NCBI GenBank assembly: GCA_002900995.3
Contig: CM035305.1
Location: forward strand, 2,402,467 to 2,466,466
Source: Ganoderma boninense
Lineage: Eukaryota; Basidiomycota; Agaricomycetes; Polyporales; Polyporaceae
DNA length: 64,000 nt
Direction of reading: 5' to 3'
The notes under the pieces were generated by a model. It was not told where the DNA came from. It did no database searches and was given only the letters and a program-made list of their open reading frames with translations. This document shows positions 34,178 through 45,454 of this stretch, piece by piece. A program made the position numbers and the translations under genes. Position 1 is the first letter of the stretch. Each line of letters begins with the position of its first letter.

Positions 34178-36001
34178 ATGGCCATGCCTGTCGCCAAGTT
34201 CTTCCCCCATGCCGATCATGTTGGCTCTCTCCTTCGCCCCAAGGAGCTTGTGGAGAAGCGCTATGCTTTCCATACGGGACAATGTTCAGCTGAGGAGATC
34301 AAGGCACTCGAGGATAAGGTGGTTCCTCAGATCGTCAAGTTGCAGAAGGATCTCGGCCTGACCGTCCTTACGGACGGCGAAGTGCGGAGGTATGTCAAAT
34401 TCTCCATAGTGCAGTCCATTCCGTCACCCCTTCCTCAGGGCTGTTTATAACCACGGGATCTTCGAGGAAGTGGAAGGAATGACAGTCATTCTAGACCGTG
34501 AGTATCACTGCCCGCCTGTGACAATATGCACCACTGATCGTTGGAACAGGGCCATTCGCGCAGTATGTGGTATGTCTTCGACTCATCAACCGATGACCCC
34601 ACCAGATCCTTATTTGGCCTGATAGCCGTACCTGCCCTATGTGCCCATGTTTTCCGGCATGGGGATTAAAGGTTTTACGTCGACGAAAACGACGGTCAGT
34701 TCAAGATGTTTCCACTTCTATTTCCGCGCCTTTATCCCAAAACAAACACGTACAGGGAAAGCTTCATCGCACCAAGCCTGTCCATGCACACGAGTTTCTG
34801 TCCCTGAAGCAGCATGTAGCTCCCGAGGTACGTGCAGTATCATTCATCAAATGGGCAGAGGCCCTTGATGTAGCCACATCGTGGCGTAGGACGTCGCGAA
34901 CATCAAGATAACGATGTGCGGACCGACTTGGATGCATCTGCGACATGGCTCGGAGCATACCTACGACCACGCTGTCTACACGAATGACGGTATGGGGCTC
35001 CTATCATCTATTCTGCTGCCTATTCCTTAACTCCAGACACAGCGGACTACTTTGCCGATCTAATTCAAGTGTTCCGCGAGGAAATTAAGGACCTGTACGA
35101 GCATGGTTGCCGGCGAATCCAGTTTGACGATCCCGGATTTGCATTCTACTGCTCGGAGGTGACCATCGGAGGCATGAAAGATGCGGGTGTAGACCGTGAA
35201 GAGCTGTTGAAGATGCATATCGACGTCTATAATCAGGTCACCGCAGATCGTCCGGCTGACCTAGTGATTGGGGTGCACACTTGCCGCGGGAACATGAAGG
35301 TACTTATCTCGCAACTATGTCACGTCGTGTTTCCGAGCTCCGCGTTAACCAAGTGTCCAAACAGGGTATGCATTTTTCAGAAGGAGGCTATGATCGAGTG
35401 GCAGAGCAGCTCCTCAAGAACTTGGATGTGGACGTCTTCTATGTGAGCACCTGCTCAAGGCAAGGAGACCGGAGGCTAATGATGTCCTACTTCGCAGCTG
35501 GAATACGACACCGAACGAGCTGGTGGCTTGGAGCCTTTGCGTTTCCTCCCTCTGGGAAAACATGTTGTTCTCGGTCTGGTCACTACGAAGAGCGGCACGG
35601 TGAGCGATTATTGCGACTATCTTGGCAGGCGGCTCGCGGTGCTGACAAGCCCCACTATGCTAGTTGGAGGACATTGAGACGGTCAAGGGGCGAGTGCGAC
35701 GAGCAGCCGAGATCATCTCGCAGGGTGCGCCACGGCGGACATACGAAGAGGCCCTTGAACAGTGAGTGACTGGAGCTGTGGCGGGTGCACGCTGCTGGTT
35801 TGTCGGCTAACGGAGTGGCATGAAGGCTGTCCATCAGCCCACAATGTGGATTTGCATCGGTGTTCGAGGGCAATCCGCTGACTGAAGAGGTGAGCTCCAC
35901 GATTTGCGGGACTGATAGGCGCGTTAACAAGGGGCTGTGCACAGGACGAGAGGAAGAAACTGGGGCTGGTGGTGGAGGCGGCGCGGCAGATATGGGGCTA
36001 G
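34178..36001 (+). CDS. cobalamin-independent methionine synthase-like (UROD/MetE-like) protein
   Basis: A single-barrel relative of the C-terminal half of MetE, which moves a methyl group to homocysteine or a similar thiol. Conserved stretches: FFPHADHVGSLLRP (the entry motif of the MetE_C barrel), LGLTVLTDGEVRR, YEHGCRRIQFDDPGFAFYC and VIGVHTCRGNMKG, where the His and Cys fit zinc ligands, then LEYDTERAGGLEPLRF and VLGLVTTKSG. It ends with SPQCGFASVFEGNPLTEEDE, with a candidate second Cys ligand. Length about 390 residues, much shorter than full MetE. About nine introns; exon 34550-34569 is only 20 nt. Substrate is not settled by sequence. Confidence 0.85.
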
Positions 36002-36555
36002 GTTGTTGGGCGGCCGCCGGATGACGTCACGCACGCCGAGATCTTTTGTTGGTTGCTGGTGGGCGTATCGCGCGTATGTACAAGTCGGCGGCGGCGAGGA
36101 ATCGTGTGAGCGCTGGGTCTGCAGGGGCACGACGGGGCGAGGAGGGGACGGGACATGGAGAGACACGGAGGGGATATGCAAGGGATGTCTGTGCCCCTTT
36201 GTGTGTGGCGGGGAGGATATGTGCTTAGGGCTGACTGTGCGTGGATATGATTATAAGTAGCCCAGTGGCAGTGGGCTCTTGCCAAGTTCCGCCAGGCTAT
36301 TTTCGGTGTCTGTCGCGGACGTCCAGCAACGTTTTGCTTTCCGTGCTCTCAGGCTCCCTCTTCGTCCCCTCGTCGCTCTCCCCGCCCCCGCCCCCGTTGT
36401 AGATCCGTGTCGGCCTCGACAGCTGTGGGCTTCCTTGGCGTGAGACAGTTGCTCTGCCGAAGCGAAGAACCCCCTGACCAGGCGACCTTCACGCCGTTCC
36501 CGTCTCCTGCCACTGGAATCAGCACTCTCGTCGCAATTCGCGGCAAGCCAGCATC
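36002..36555. other. intergenic region upstream of PAL1
   Basis: About 550 bases. G-rich in 36060-36200 and pyrimidine-rich in 36300-36400. No gene supported. Confidence 0.45.
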
Positions 36556-38136
36556 ATGCAGGTCTCAAGGCATCAGTCCCGGCACAGATCGGCCACCGCC
36601 AACCCTGATCCGTTCAACGACCCCTCTGACATCTCCTACACCTCATATGCCGTTCCCACTCGTTCCAGAACGCCCCCCTCAACCCCTCTGCTTCCCGCCC
36701 TCCACCCCCCTCCTCCCAAGCTCGTCTCCAAATCACAGGCCCCTCACCGCCCCTCCGCCGGCAATCGGGGAGAACATCATGGACGCTGTTCGCGACACCG
36801 TCACCGTCCGAGGAGCAGATCAGATTCCCCGTGCCAGGGTTGGTCGGAGTCAAACCGAACTCCCTCCGTAAGTCAACCATCTTTGCGGTAGTCGCCGATT
36901 TCTGTTGATATCGACGTTCTCCCCTCTCCTCCCTTCTGTTCCCCTCTTCCCCTCCATCCACCTAGCCCTACTGTCGTCCGACCCGTCCCCGCACCCGTTC
37001 CTAGGCGCTCCCATTCCCAAGACCCCGCCCCGAACCCCATGGACAAGGGCAAATCCAGCCGCAAGAAGAAGGGCTCCTCCCATGCTGATGTCATCGATAG
37101 ACTAGACTTCTCTGGCGTTGGCCCCAGTGCGTTGCTTTCATTCTATCCTCCTTGTTCATGCTAGTCTCAACCCATTTTTCTATCCCTAGTGTTCCACCAC
37201 GACGGTCCATTCGATGCATGCGCCCCATCCCGTAACCGTCACCGCACTAAGGCACCCATGCTGGCTTGGAGCGCAGGCCACGAGGCTGACCAGCAGGCCT
37301 TGGACAATGCACAGCCCATCCAGCCCAGGTCCGCCGACGTCTTCATTCCTTACGAGGCTCCTAAGAAGAAGCACGACGCCATCGCGGAAGCTTGGGGAAT
37401 ACATGAGCCGGAGCCCTTCGAAGACTTTTCTGCAGGCGGTGGGGCCACCGCGCAACACAACGGCGAGCACGCCAGGGGTGGTGGAGCTACCAGGCGCACT
37501 AGGGATGGGCGAGACGCTCGTGATGTCTATCGGGAGTACCTGGAGGAAAATCATCCATCTCCTACTCGTCGTGCAGGAAAGCGCAGCATCCCACCGCCTC
37601 AGCCCATCTTCGTCCCTGAGAGCGAACTTGACAACAATGGTCCGCCGTCTCCTCCGAGCGCGGGGCTCGAGAGCCCCAACGGGAACGCACCTCGACGAAA
37701 CAAGTCCCTCATGCAACGCATCCGCAAGATGCGCGATTCTCCAAATATCCCCGTGGGCACGTATGAAGACAACGGAAGACGCGAGATGTCCCCTGGTCCT
37801 TCTGGTGAGCATCGGCGATCGTCACGACAGCCTTCATGGCCACAAGGCCATCCGCCTGGTCGCCCGACACATGTCTCACAGGGATCCTTTATAGGACGTT
37901 TTGGCCGTGGTACCAACATGGCTTCCAACCTCCCAGACGAGCCCTTCGTGTACGTCGATCATGTGCCGGCGAAGAAGGACAAGTCTCTCCCCTCTCCTCC
38001 GAAGGATGGCTCTCCTTCCAACGAGTCCGCTGAGGGTTACTTTGACGGCGCAGAGGTGGGCATGGGCGGTGCCGGCCTTGGGCGGAAGACTAGCCTGTTG
38101 AAGAAGGTGGGACTAGTCAAGGGTCGCGCCAAGTAA
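36556..38136 (+). CDS. PAL1: Pal1 family cell-polarity protein
   Basis: Membrane-associated protein that keeps cylindrical cell shape and works with endocytic factors such as Sla2/End4. The signature is near-perfect: ADVIDRLDFSGVGP, intron, MFHHDGPFDACAPSRNRHR, KAPMLAW. Upstream, an NPDPFNDP stretch and a proline-rich segment form the usual disordered N-terminus. A 49-base intron near 36722-36770 is needed to move from that frame to MDAVRDTVTVRGADQIP. Downstream is disordered and basic (KSLMQRIRKMRDSPNIPVG), ending LLKKVGLVKGRAK. The start at 36556 (MQVSRHQ) is likely but ATG 36779 is an alternative. Confidence 0.85.
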
Positions 38137-38642
38137 AGTGGTCCTGTTTTCCCCTCATTCCATGATCGTACCCCTCATGACCCAGTATCGTACTGTATGC
38201 TTCCCGTCTGATTGACTGTATTTGTTTCCAAGCCCACCTGCTTGCCACGGAGGCCATCGTTACATGGTTGTATATTTCTATAGAGGGACTCTACCCCGTG
38301 GTATCTCGCACGCAGTTTACCCTCTCTCCTACCTTTCTGTCGTTCGCACTTATGTAGTATCCTCCTTCGACCGTTCCTCCACTGCCATTTTTCGCCATCG
38401 TCTCGTTCTTTTCATTATTCCATGTCGCTTGATACCAACCTTGATGGTGCCTCCTCACCAGCTCTGCTCCCCGATTCGTTTGGTCTCATTATTTCCTCTT
38501 ACCGTACTGTGTCACAAGTCTTTCCCCGGCCGTTGAGTATTACCCCTGTACGTATACCGAGCTAAACGGGTTCCTGCAATGAACACGCATGCTCGGAGTG
38601 GCAACAAGCTCTGTTAGAGACCAGTGCATGTGGCTATGACAT
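38137..38642. other. 3' region between convergent PAL1 and HIS7
   Basis: About 500 T- and C-rich bases with no gene seen. Confidence 0.45.
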
Positions 38643-40377
38643 TCAGACCGTCCGCGCACTGATTCCGGCCCCCGCTAGCGCGACCTTAACCTCACCGATG
38701 CCGACCTCATTTCGATGGAAAATGCCTGCAGCAAGCGCGGCCTCCACCCCCGTCCGCTGGAAAACTTCGACAAAATGTTCGGCCCTGCCCGCACCACTGC
38801 TCGCAACTACGGGTATTCGCACGTTGTGCCGGACGAGCGCGATAAGATCGAGGTCGTACCCAGCTCCCGTCCCGTCCCGGTCGATGCTGTTGAGCAGGAT
38901 TTCTCCAGCACCGAGCTTCTCCACTCCCTTCACCAGCTGCACGACCGAAAGTGGCCGATCCTCACGCCCGCCCCGGACGGTGCATTGGTACCACCATGCC
39001 TTGCCTCGTTCCTTCTCCGGGCCGTCGGGCTTGCCGAACGCGAGCTCATCCTTGTACGGACCTGCGTAGTCGGGCTCGACGTACACGCGACGAGGGTCGA
39101 CGGAGACTACTACCGCTTGGCGGCCGTACGCGTGCGCGATCATTTCGATCGCACTCGTGCCGTCGCCCTCCCCAAGGCCATCCGCACTTGGGCGCGCGCG
39201 CATTTTCTCGACAGCGAAGACGGCCTCGGTCGCGATGCTGACCTTGTCGGCCCCCGCACGGAAGTACGCGCCGGCGACCTCGAGCGCAGGGCGCGGGGTG
39301 CCGTCGGGGTCGACGGTGTCCTTAATGCCGCCGCCAATGGTGAGCGGCACGAAGACAGTTTCAGCCGCAGCGCGGACAACGGCGAGCATGGGCTGATCGA
39401 GGAGCGGAGAGTGGCGGAAGGAGGTGATGTTCATAAAGCAGATCTCGTCCGCGCCCGAGGCGTAGTACCGAGCGGAGAGCTCGACGGGCTTGCCGAGGTT
39501 TCGGACTGCGCCCGCGACGTCGGCGGTGGTGGAGGAGCGCTCGCGGACGTCATACTGGTCGCCCTTAGTGACAACTAAATCGCCGTCGTCGTTGGAGCGT
39601 ACGTCCATGCAAGCAATGACCCGCTTCGTGAATCCATCCTTGGCCTTGGGGGGACGCGGGATACGGGGCGTGGGCGGGCTCGTCGTACGCTCGGCCTCAG
39701 ACTGTTTGAGCCATGCATCGAGGACCTTGAGTCCTGCAGGGCCAGATTTCTCCGGGTGGAATTGGCAAGCGAAGACGTTGCCCTTCTGGACGGTAGCCAA
39801 GAACACCTCCTGACCGTACTGTGTGGTCGCGTGTGCCCACTGGGCCACTTCGGGGCGTTCCCAGTCGTACACGGCGCGGAAGGAGTGGACGAAGTAGTAG
39901 GTCGAGCGTGGGTCGAGGCCCTCGTTGGCCTTTTCCTCTGGGTCAAGGGGCTCCGCGACATTCCAGCCCATGTGGGGCACGGACTTGTCAATGTTGGAGA
40001 AGACGCCAATTTCGGTGGGAATGATACCTAAGCCCTTGGACAAGGGTGACTCGACAGACGAGCGGAAGAGGACTTGCATGCCGATGCAGATGCCGAAGTA
40101 GGGTTTCCCCGACGCGATGTATTCGCGAAGGGGCTCGAAGAGGCCGCGTGATACGAGGCCATCGATGGCACTGCCGAAGGCACCGACCCCAGGGAATATG
40201 AGGCTCTACAAGGACGCGTTAGCGGGGTGGAACGTTAGCAGGGGTGCGGAGACTGACCGTAGCCTGATGGAAGTCAGAGGGGGAGGAGATCCACCGAAAG
40301 GCGTGGCCAAGCTTGGTGAGGGTGTTAGCGAGGCTCTGGACGTTACCTGCGCCATAGTCGAGGAGATAGAGACCCAT
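38643..40377 (-). CDS. HIS7: imidazole glycerol phosphate synthase hisHF (glutamine amidotransferase/cyclase)
   Basis: Bifunctional histidine enzyme converting PRFAR plus glutamine to IGP and AICAR. The N-terminal class I glutaminase has LLDYGAGNVQSL, IFPGVGAFGS, the nucleophile loop FGICIGMQVLF, and the His-Glu pair in CQFHPEKSG. The C-terminal (beta/alpha)8 cyclase has RVIACMDVRSNDDGDLVVTK, FVPLTIGGGI, GADKVSIATEAV, LLNSIDRDGTGAGYDLDL and IPVVASSGAG. One intron near 40207-40256 sits before SLIFPGVG. Start MGLYLLDY at 40377; stop at 38643. It shares a 307-base divergent promoter with SER3, with two GCN4-type sites. Confidence 0.96.
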
Positions 40378-40464
40378 GGTGGGCGTGGAGGACGTGGCAG
40401 GCGCGGGGGACTGTGTCGGGCATCCTGGGTCTGGGTGAGATCGGATGTGCAGGACGTCCAGATC

Positions 40465-40470
40465 GAGTCA
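40465..40470 (-). promoter_or_regulatory. GCN4/CPC1-type site TGACTC
   Basis: TGACTC on the minus strand, 88 bases upstream of the HIS7 start. It is the core of the general amino-acid control element. Confidence 0.5.
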
Positions 40471-40614
40471 ACGAGAAAGATGCCACAAGCGGCATCTAAT
40501 CTAATCTCACCCACAAAACTTTCGAGTCGCCCACAGTCGCACCATCGTTCGCCATGCCTCTATTCCGAATTAAATATACCCGGGCCCTCTGTACATAAGT
40601 AAGGACTCCTCCTC

Positions 40615-40620
40615 GAGTCA
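40615..40620 (-). promoter_or_regulatory. GCN4/CPC1-type site TGACTC
   Basis: TGACTC on the minus strand, 65 bases upstream of the SER3 start. Confidence 0.5.
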
Positions 40621-40684
40621 CCCACCCGCCAGCCCCTCTCCCGTCTGTCCCTTCGTTCCCCAAGCCGCCCTCTTCATTGCCACC

Positions 40685-42130
40685 ATGTCCTCGGCCATCT
40701 CCATCCCGCACACCCATGCCGCCGTTTCCACCTCCCCTATTGCCTCCAGCAGCCTGCACGACCGCATGCTGCTCCGCAACGACTCCATCAACTTTGTCAT
40801 TCGTCAGCCCAAGGTCCTTCATCCCATAGACAACGAAAACCTCCGACTCCTTATCCTCGAAAACATCAGCCAGGAAGCTGTCGCCGCCTTCCGTGCTCAA
40901 GGCTTCCATGTCGACCATTCGACCAAGGCTATGTCCGAGGACGAGCTTGTGGCCAAGATTGGTTCCTACCATGCCATTGGTATTCGGAGCAAGACTAGGA
41001 TCACCGAACGCGTGCTCAAGGCCGCCTCGAAGGTGTGTCCAGCTGGTTGCGCCTCATTCCATGCGGTCTCTTAGCCATGTCTCCAATAGCTTCTCGTGAT
41101 CGGATGTTTCTGCATCGGCACCAATCAGGTGGACCTTCTCAGTGCGGCCAAAGCGGGTATTCCTGTCTTCAATTCGCCATTCTCCAACTCTCGGTCAGTC
41201 GCCGAGCTCGTCATCTCCGAGGTGATCGCACTCTCGCGGCAGTACTTCCAACGCGCATTCGAGATGAAGACCGGCATCTGGAACAAGCAGTCCAAGGGCT
41301 GCTGGGAGGTCCGCGGAAAGACCCTGGGCATCGTGGGTTACGGACACATCGGCTCCCAACTCTCGGTCCTCAGCGAGGCATTGGGAATGCGGGTGCTCTT
41401 CCACGACGCCCTTAACCTCATGCCCCTCGGGTCTGCCCGTCCAGTCGAATCTCTCTCCGCCCTCCTCTCCGAGTCGGACTTCGTCACCCTCCACGTCCCC
41501 GAACTCCCGGAGACCATGAACATGATATCAACGGAGCAATTCGCCCAAATGAAGAAGGGTTCGTATCTCATCAACAACGCGCGTGGCAAGTGCGTCGACA
41601 TCCCCGCGCTGGTTGAGGCCCTCAAGTCTGGTCACCTCGCCGGTGCCGCAATTGACGTATACCCCGCAGAGCCAAGTGCGAACGGCGCTCCCTTCGATGA
41701 CCAGCTCAATCAGTGGAGCAGTGCTCTCCGCTCGCTGCCTAACGTCATCCTCACGCCGCACATCGGTGGTTCAACGGAGGAGGCTCAGCGGATGATTGGA
41801 GTGGAAGTCTCCTCGGCCCTCGTCCGATATCTCAACTATGGATCCACCCTCGGTGCCGTCAACTTCCCAGAGGTCGACCTCCGCGCCATCACGCTCGAGG
41901 AGCCCAACCATATCCGCGTATGTTACGTCCACAACAACATCCCTGGTGTCCTGCGCCAGGTCAACGAGGTCCTCTCGCCGTTCAACGTCGAGAAGCAGTA
42001 CACGGACTCGAAGGGCGAGATTGCCTACCTTATGGCGGATATCGCGGACGTCAGCGGAAGAGACGTCAATGCGCTCCGAGACCAGATCAGCAAAACCAGC
42101 GCGAACATCCTCACGCGTCTGCTCGTGTAG
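40685..42130 (+). CDS. SER3: D-3-phosphoglycerate dehydrogenase (SER3/SER33 type)
   Basis: First step of serine synthesis, oxidising 3-phosphoglycerate with NAD. Two exons split near 41030-41092 between LKAASK and LLVIGCFCIGTNQVDL. The N-terminal substrate domain has YHAIGIRSKTRI. The Rossmann fold has TLGIVGYGHIGSQLSVLSEA. Catalytic residues are in YLINNARGKCVDI (Arg), the DVYPAEP Glu and LTPHIGGSTEEAQ (His). A C-terminal ACT domain (IRVCYVHNNIPGVLRQVNEV) allows serine feedback. Length about 460 residues, as in yeast SER3. Kozak context CACCATGTC. Divergent from HIS7. Confidence 0.96.
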
Positions 42131-42499
42131 AGCTTTCTCCCTGCCACAATCGTCGTCTTGGATTATCTCGCATCGCCCTTTGCGTTCAAAAGCCTCACAT
42201 GGACACTGTTGCATTCAGAGATCCCTTTATCAGGACCATCATTCGAGACCACTCAACTGGCCTCATCCACGCGCATTCAACTCGCACTCGACTGTTCAAC
42301 CACTGTAGACTAATTCCCTGAGTATTTCGTTGTAGTAATAGTTCACGAGTAACGAAAGTAATGTATCAATGCTGTCCATGCCTTAAATTCGTGGGGAAGC
42401 CATCCAGAATAATGTAAGGTGTATGCAGTACAGCGATGAACAGAAGCTTAAAAGTACATCCGAATGCGATGAACAGCAATGGGCGTCGACTCGGAAACT
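42131..42499. other. 3' region between convergent SER3 and RAD51
   Basis: 369 bases with no gene seen. Confidence 0.45.
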
Positions 42500-43754
42500 C
42501 TACTCTTCCTCAGGGTCCCCGATACCACTATTGAGGATCGCAAATGTCGACTCTGACTCCGGTAAGCATGGTGAATCGTAGATCTTGGCTTGACGGTTCG
42601 CTCCTCGACCTTTCTTGAGCTGCACGCTACGAGGGGAGAGAAGGATGAGACGACGGAGCAAATCATGGTACACGAGGGACGTACCGAGTCGTCGATGCGT
42701 GAGCAAGGATGTTCCCTCCAACAGGCTTCTTCTCGTTCGCCATATAAGGCCCCGCCGCACCATCGGGATTTGACATGACCTGATTCGTAATGACAACTGC
42801 AATACCAAACTGGAGATAAATGGTAAGCTTTCGCCGATGACTAAAGAACAGATAACTCTTCTAACCTCGTCTGCTAACCTCTGTAGTGTGCGAAGGAACT
42901 TGCCTAGATGAGACTGTCTTGCCGAGAGCTCGCCACGCCCGTTGAAGTCTGTTCGGTATAGAGCAGTGGCGGAGTCGACAATCAAAAGACAGAACCTGGT
43001 TTTGAATGGTTCAGGTTTTGAATGGCATGCATATAGCTAAAACAATCACTCACCTGGACTCAGACATAAGAGCACTTGCAGATGTCAGCAATTGCTGCTG
43101 ATGGTCTGCGTTGTATGCGCGCGCGTAGGCGACATTGTCCAGCACCTCCTCCCCGTTCAAACCCAATCGCTCCGCCACGGATAACAGCCGTACTGGACGG
43201 AACGTGCCCTCAGTGTCAATGTAGAGACACTTTCCCTCTCCTCCCCCCATGTCGACAGGAAGCTGGCACGTTACCGCGAGTGTGTGGCAGATCTGCGATT
43301 TTCCCGTACGAAACTCTCCAAAGAGCTCCGTGATCGCACCAGTCTCAATTCCGCCACCCAGCAGCGCGTCGAGATTCTTCGATCCGGTAGTTATGTGTAC
43401 GAGTTCGGAACGGCGTGCATGGACTTCCGTGGCGCTTTGAAAACCAAGGGGAATGATCTTCAAAGCTGGCCGAAGTCCAACTTTCTCAGCTTTCTCCACA
43501 CCAATTAGCCAGATGAAGAGTATCATACCTTCCGTAAGAATCTTGTCTGCTTTCTGCTCTGAAATACCTTTAATTGACATGAGGTTTTTCTTGGGGGTGT
43601 ACGCAACGGCCTCGACGGTGTGTAGGCCGGCTTCGGTAAGCTTCTTAATGTCTTGCACGGTGATGCCGAATTCCGAGAGCTTGTCCACAAGAAGTGGCCC
43701 GGAGACGTGAACCTCCTGCTCTTCTTGGTCCTGAGAGGGCGACGGGGAACTCAT
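42500..43754 (-). CDS. RAD51: DNA strand-exchange recombinase RAD51
   Basis: Forms the nucleoprotein filament of homologous recombination. The N-terminal helix-hairpin-helix region has [20 protein letters not shown] and [16 protein letters not shown] 63-base intron, itself a multiple of three and stop-free, joins ILTE to [15 protein letters not shown]; removing it matches animal and yeast RAD51, while retention would add 21 residues. Walker A is [12 protein letters not shown], Walker B is [13 protein letters not shown], with [20 protein letters not shown] and [19 protein letters not shown]. It ends [20 protein letters not shown] at 42500. Four or more introns. The upstream region holds ACGCGT and ACGCG elements. 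Confidence 0.96.
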
Positions 43755-44071
43755 GGCAAAAGTGGTGTATTGGCGTTGAACGAGCGACGATGGAGTAGAA
43801 CACGCTGACGGTAACGGCGAGGGAAAGAGTCAAGAGTCAAGTCGGTTCGGCGCGTGTTGCACTGCAGCGCTCCCACCACGCGTCGCATCACGTGAACGCG
43901 CAGTGTAGATGTAAGAGCTTCTGACCGAACGAGGCCGACAAGGTCGCTCAAGTGTAAGAGAACCAAGAGCAGTTTCAGATGGGGTCTACCTGTGCAGAAA
44001 CCAAGTTGTTCTCAAAGAGGTGACTATCTAAGACATTAGCATTGTTGGTGGAGTTCGCCCGTGTAACATAA
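43755..44071. promoter_or_regulatory. RAD51 upstream region with MCB-type elements
   Basis: Contains CGCGT at 43851-43855, a perfect ACGCGT at 43878-43883 and ACGCG at 43896-43900, all within 100-150 bp upstream of the RAD51 start. Yeast RAD51 is known to be controlled through such MluI boxes. The far end holds the 3' UTR of the uL4m gene. Confidence 0.5.
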
Positions 44072-45055
44072 TCACAACCTGTAATCTCGAGGAGGAACAC
44101 CAGATGATCTCCCCAACGCCCTCTCAAACCAGTCGACAGCCTGAAGATCCAACACGAGGCGCGGCCACTTCAGTGCATGGTAAACGTCTAGGTCCTCGGC
44201 CTTCACCATGTCCACACCCGACAGATTCCCGCCTGCTCTCCTCAAACCTTCCGGGATGTCCTCCTCGCCAGTAACGAACAGAGTTCTCCTCCAACCCAGT
44301 TCCTCAATGCGTTGCTCCAGGTCCTTCGTCTTGAAACCGGGCCACTCCAAGCTCTTGACAACGCCGAGCGAGCGCTCCTTGACACGTGCGCTAAGGGCAA
44401 CCCGCATCCCCATTTCAATAACCTTCCGGTTGAGCTTCGTCGCGAAGTCGCGGGGCTTGGGACCGAACGCGACACCTCCACCCCGTAGCATTGGGCTCTG
44501 TCCATCACCCAAGCGTGCCCGACCAGACCCCTTCTGTGGGCGGATTTTGCGCCCTGATCCACGGACTTCGCCACGCGTCTTCGTGCTTGCGCTGCCTTGC
44601 CGTTGACCATCGAGGTAGTGGACAACGCATAAGTGAAGAATGTCGCGGCGTATGGGGTGACCGAAGACGGCAGGGTCAAGTTCGGCGAGCTCATCGGAGG
44701 GGTCGATGTTTTCCTCAAGGCGGATCAGAGAAGACAGTTCAAGGTAAACGGGGCGAACACCTGTCCTTCGGTCAATCAATCAATGTGGGCCAAAAACGCT
44801 TCAGCATATACGCACCTGCGAATGAGACTGGAGATATTGAAGATGCATTTTGACCCACCGACAACGAAGCTGTGTGAGTAGTCTGCCGGAGCCCTGGGCT
44901 AGCTAGGCCTCCGCTGGTGGAGTCGATTGCAGGCGGAACGACGGTGGAGACGCCACGCCGAGCGATATGAAGGGTCTGGACAGAGGTTAACGGCGCGTTA
45001 CGAGGTAAGGCGAAGGACGCACCTGCCCCAGTGCACGCCTCACAGCAGCCAGCAT
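44072..45055 (-). CDS. mitochondrial large-subunit ribosomal protein uL4m
   Basis: Mitochondrial member of the L4/L1 ribosomal family (yeast YML6). The first exon MLAAVRRALGQ, spliced to TLHIARRGVSTVVPPA, forms a basic amphipathic targeting sequence. The core has PVFGHPIRRDILHLCVVHYL-like sequence (AVFGHPIRRDILHLCVVHYL), then the L4 loop RGEVRGSGRKIRPQKGSGRA followed by GGGVAFGPKPRDFATKLNRK. The C-terminal part has TLFVTGEEDIPEGLRRAGGN. Three introns. Start at 45055, stop at 44072. Divergent from the cytosolic uS9 gene. Confidence 0.9.
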
Positions 45056-45454
45056 GACCGTCGCTGAAGTCGTCGCGGGTCTCTTTGGCGCCCAGAGAGG
45101 AAGTGACAGACATGTGACTGCGTGACATTGCTCGATTGGGAGAACCGTGACGTGTGATTTCTGGGACGCAGCTTGCGAGTCGGTCATCGTACACGCCGTC
45201 CAGCAAACCTCAATCCTCGGAGGGTGAGTCCTCGTTTTTCGGTGTCTAGATGCGTTGGGAGTGTCCTATAGGTCGAATGGTAGGGTTTTATGGAACAAGG
45301 ATGTGGAGTAGGACCGGAGGATGGCTGGATTGCACCGCGCGGTTTTGGATGATTGAGGATGCCCTTCCCCGCACCTAGCTCAAAATGTCTCTAGAGTCCT
45401 CATCTGACCTCCATCGTCGCTCCTAGCCTCTCAGCAGCCCCATCACACTTCAAA
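45056..45454. promoter_or_regulatory. divergent promoter, uL4m / uS9
   Basis: A 399-base gap between two ribosomal-protein genes, mitochondrial and cytosolic. Pyrimidine-rich near the uS9 start. No defined motif recognised. Confidence 0.4.

Larger units (their letters stand above)
40378..40684. promoter_or_regulatory. bidirectional HIS7/SER3 promoter with two TGACTC sites
   Basis: The gap between two divergent amino-acid biosynthesis genes. GAGTCA (reverse complement of TGACTC, the Gcn4/CPC1 core) is at 40465-40470 and 40615-40620. A TATA-like taaatata is at 40571-40578, about 110 bases before the SER3 start. Confidence 0.65.

Noticed and set aside
38715..39578. A 287-codon + strand open frame inside HIS7
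   Set aside because: Fully antisense to the conserved hisF domain. GC-rich third positions make long shadow frames.
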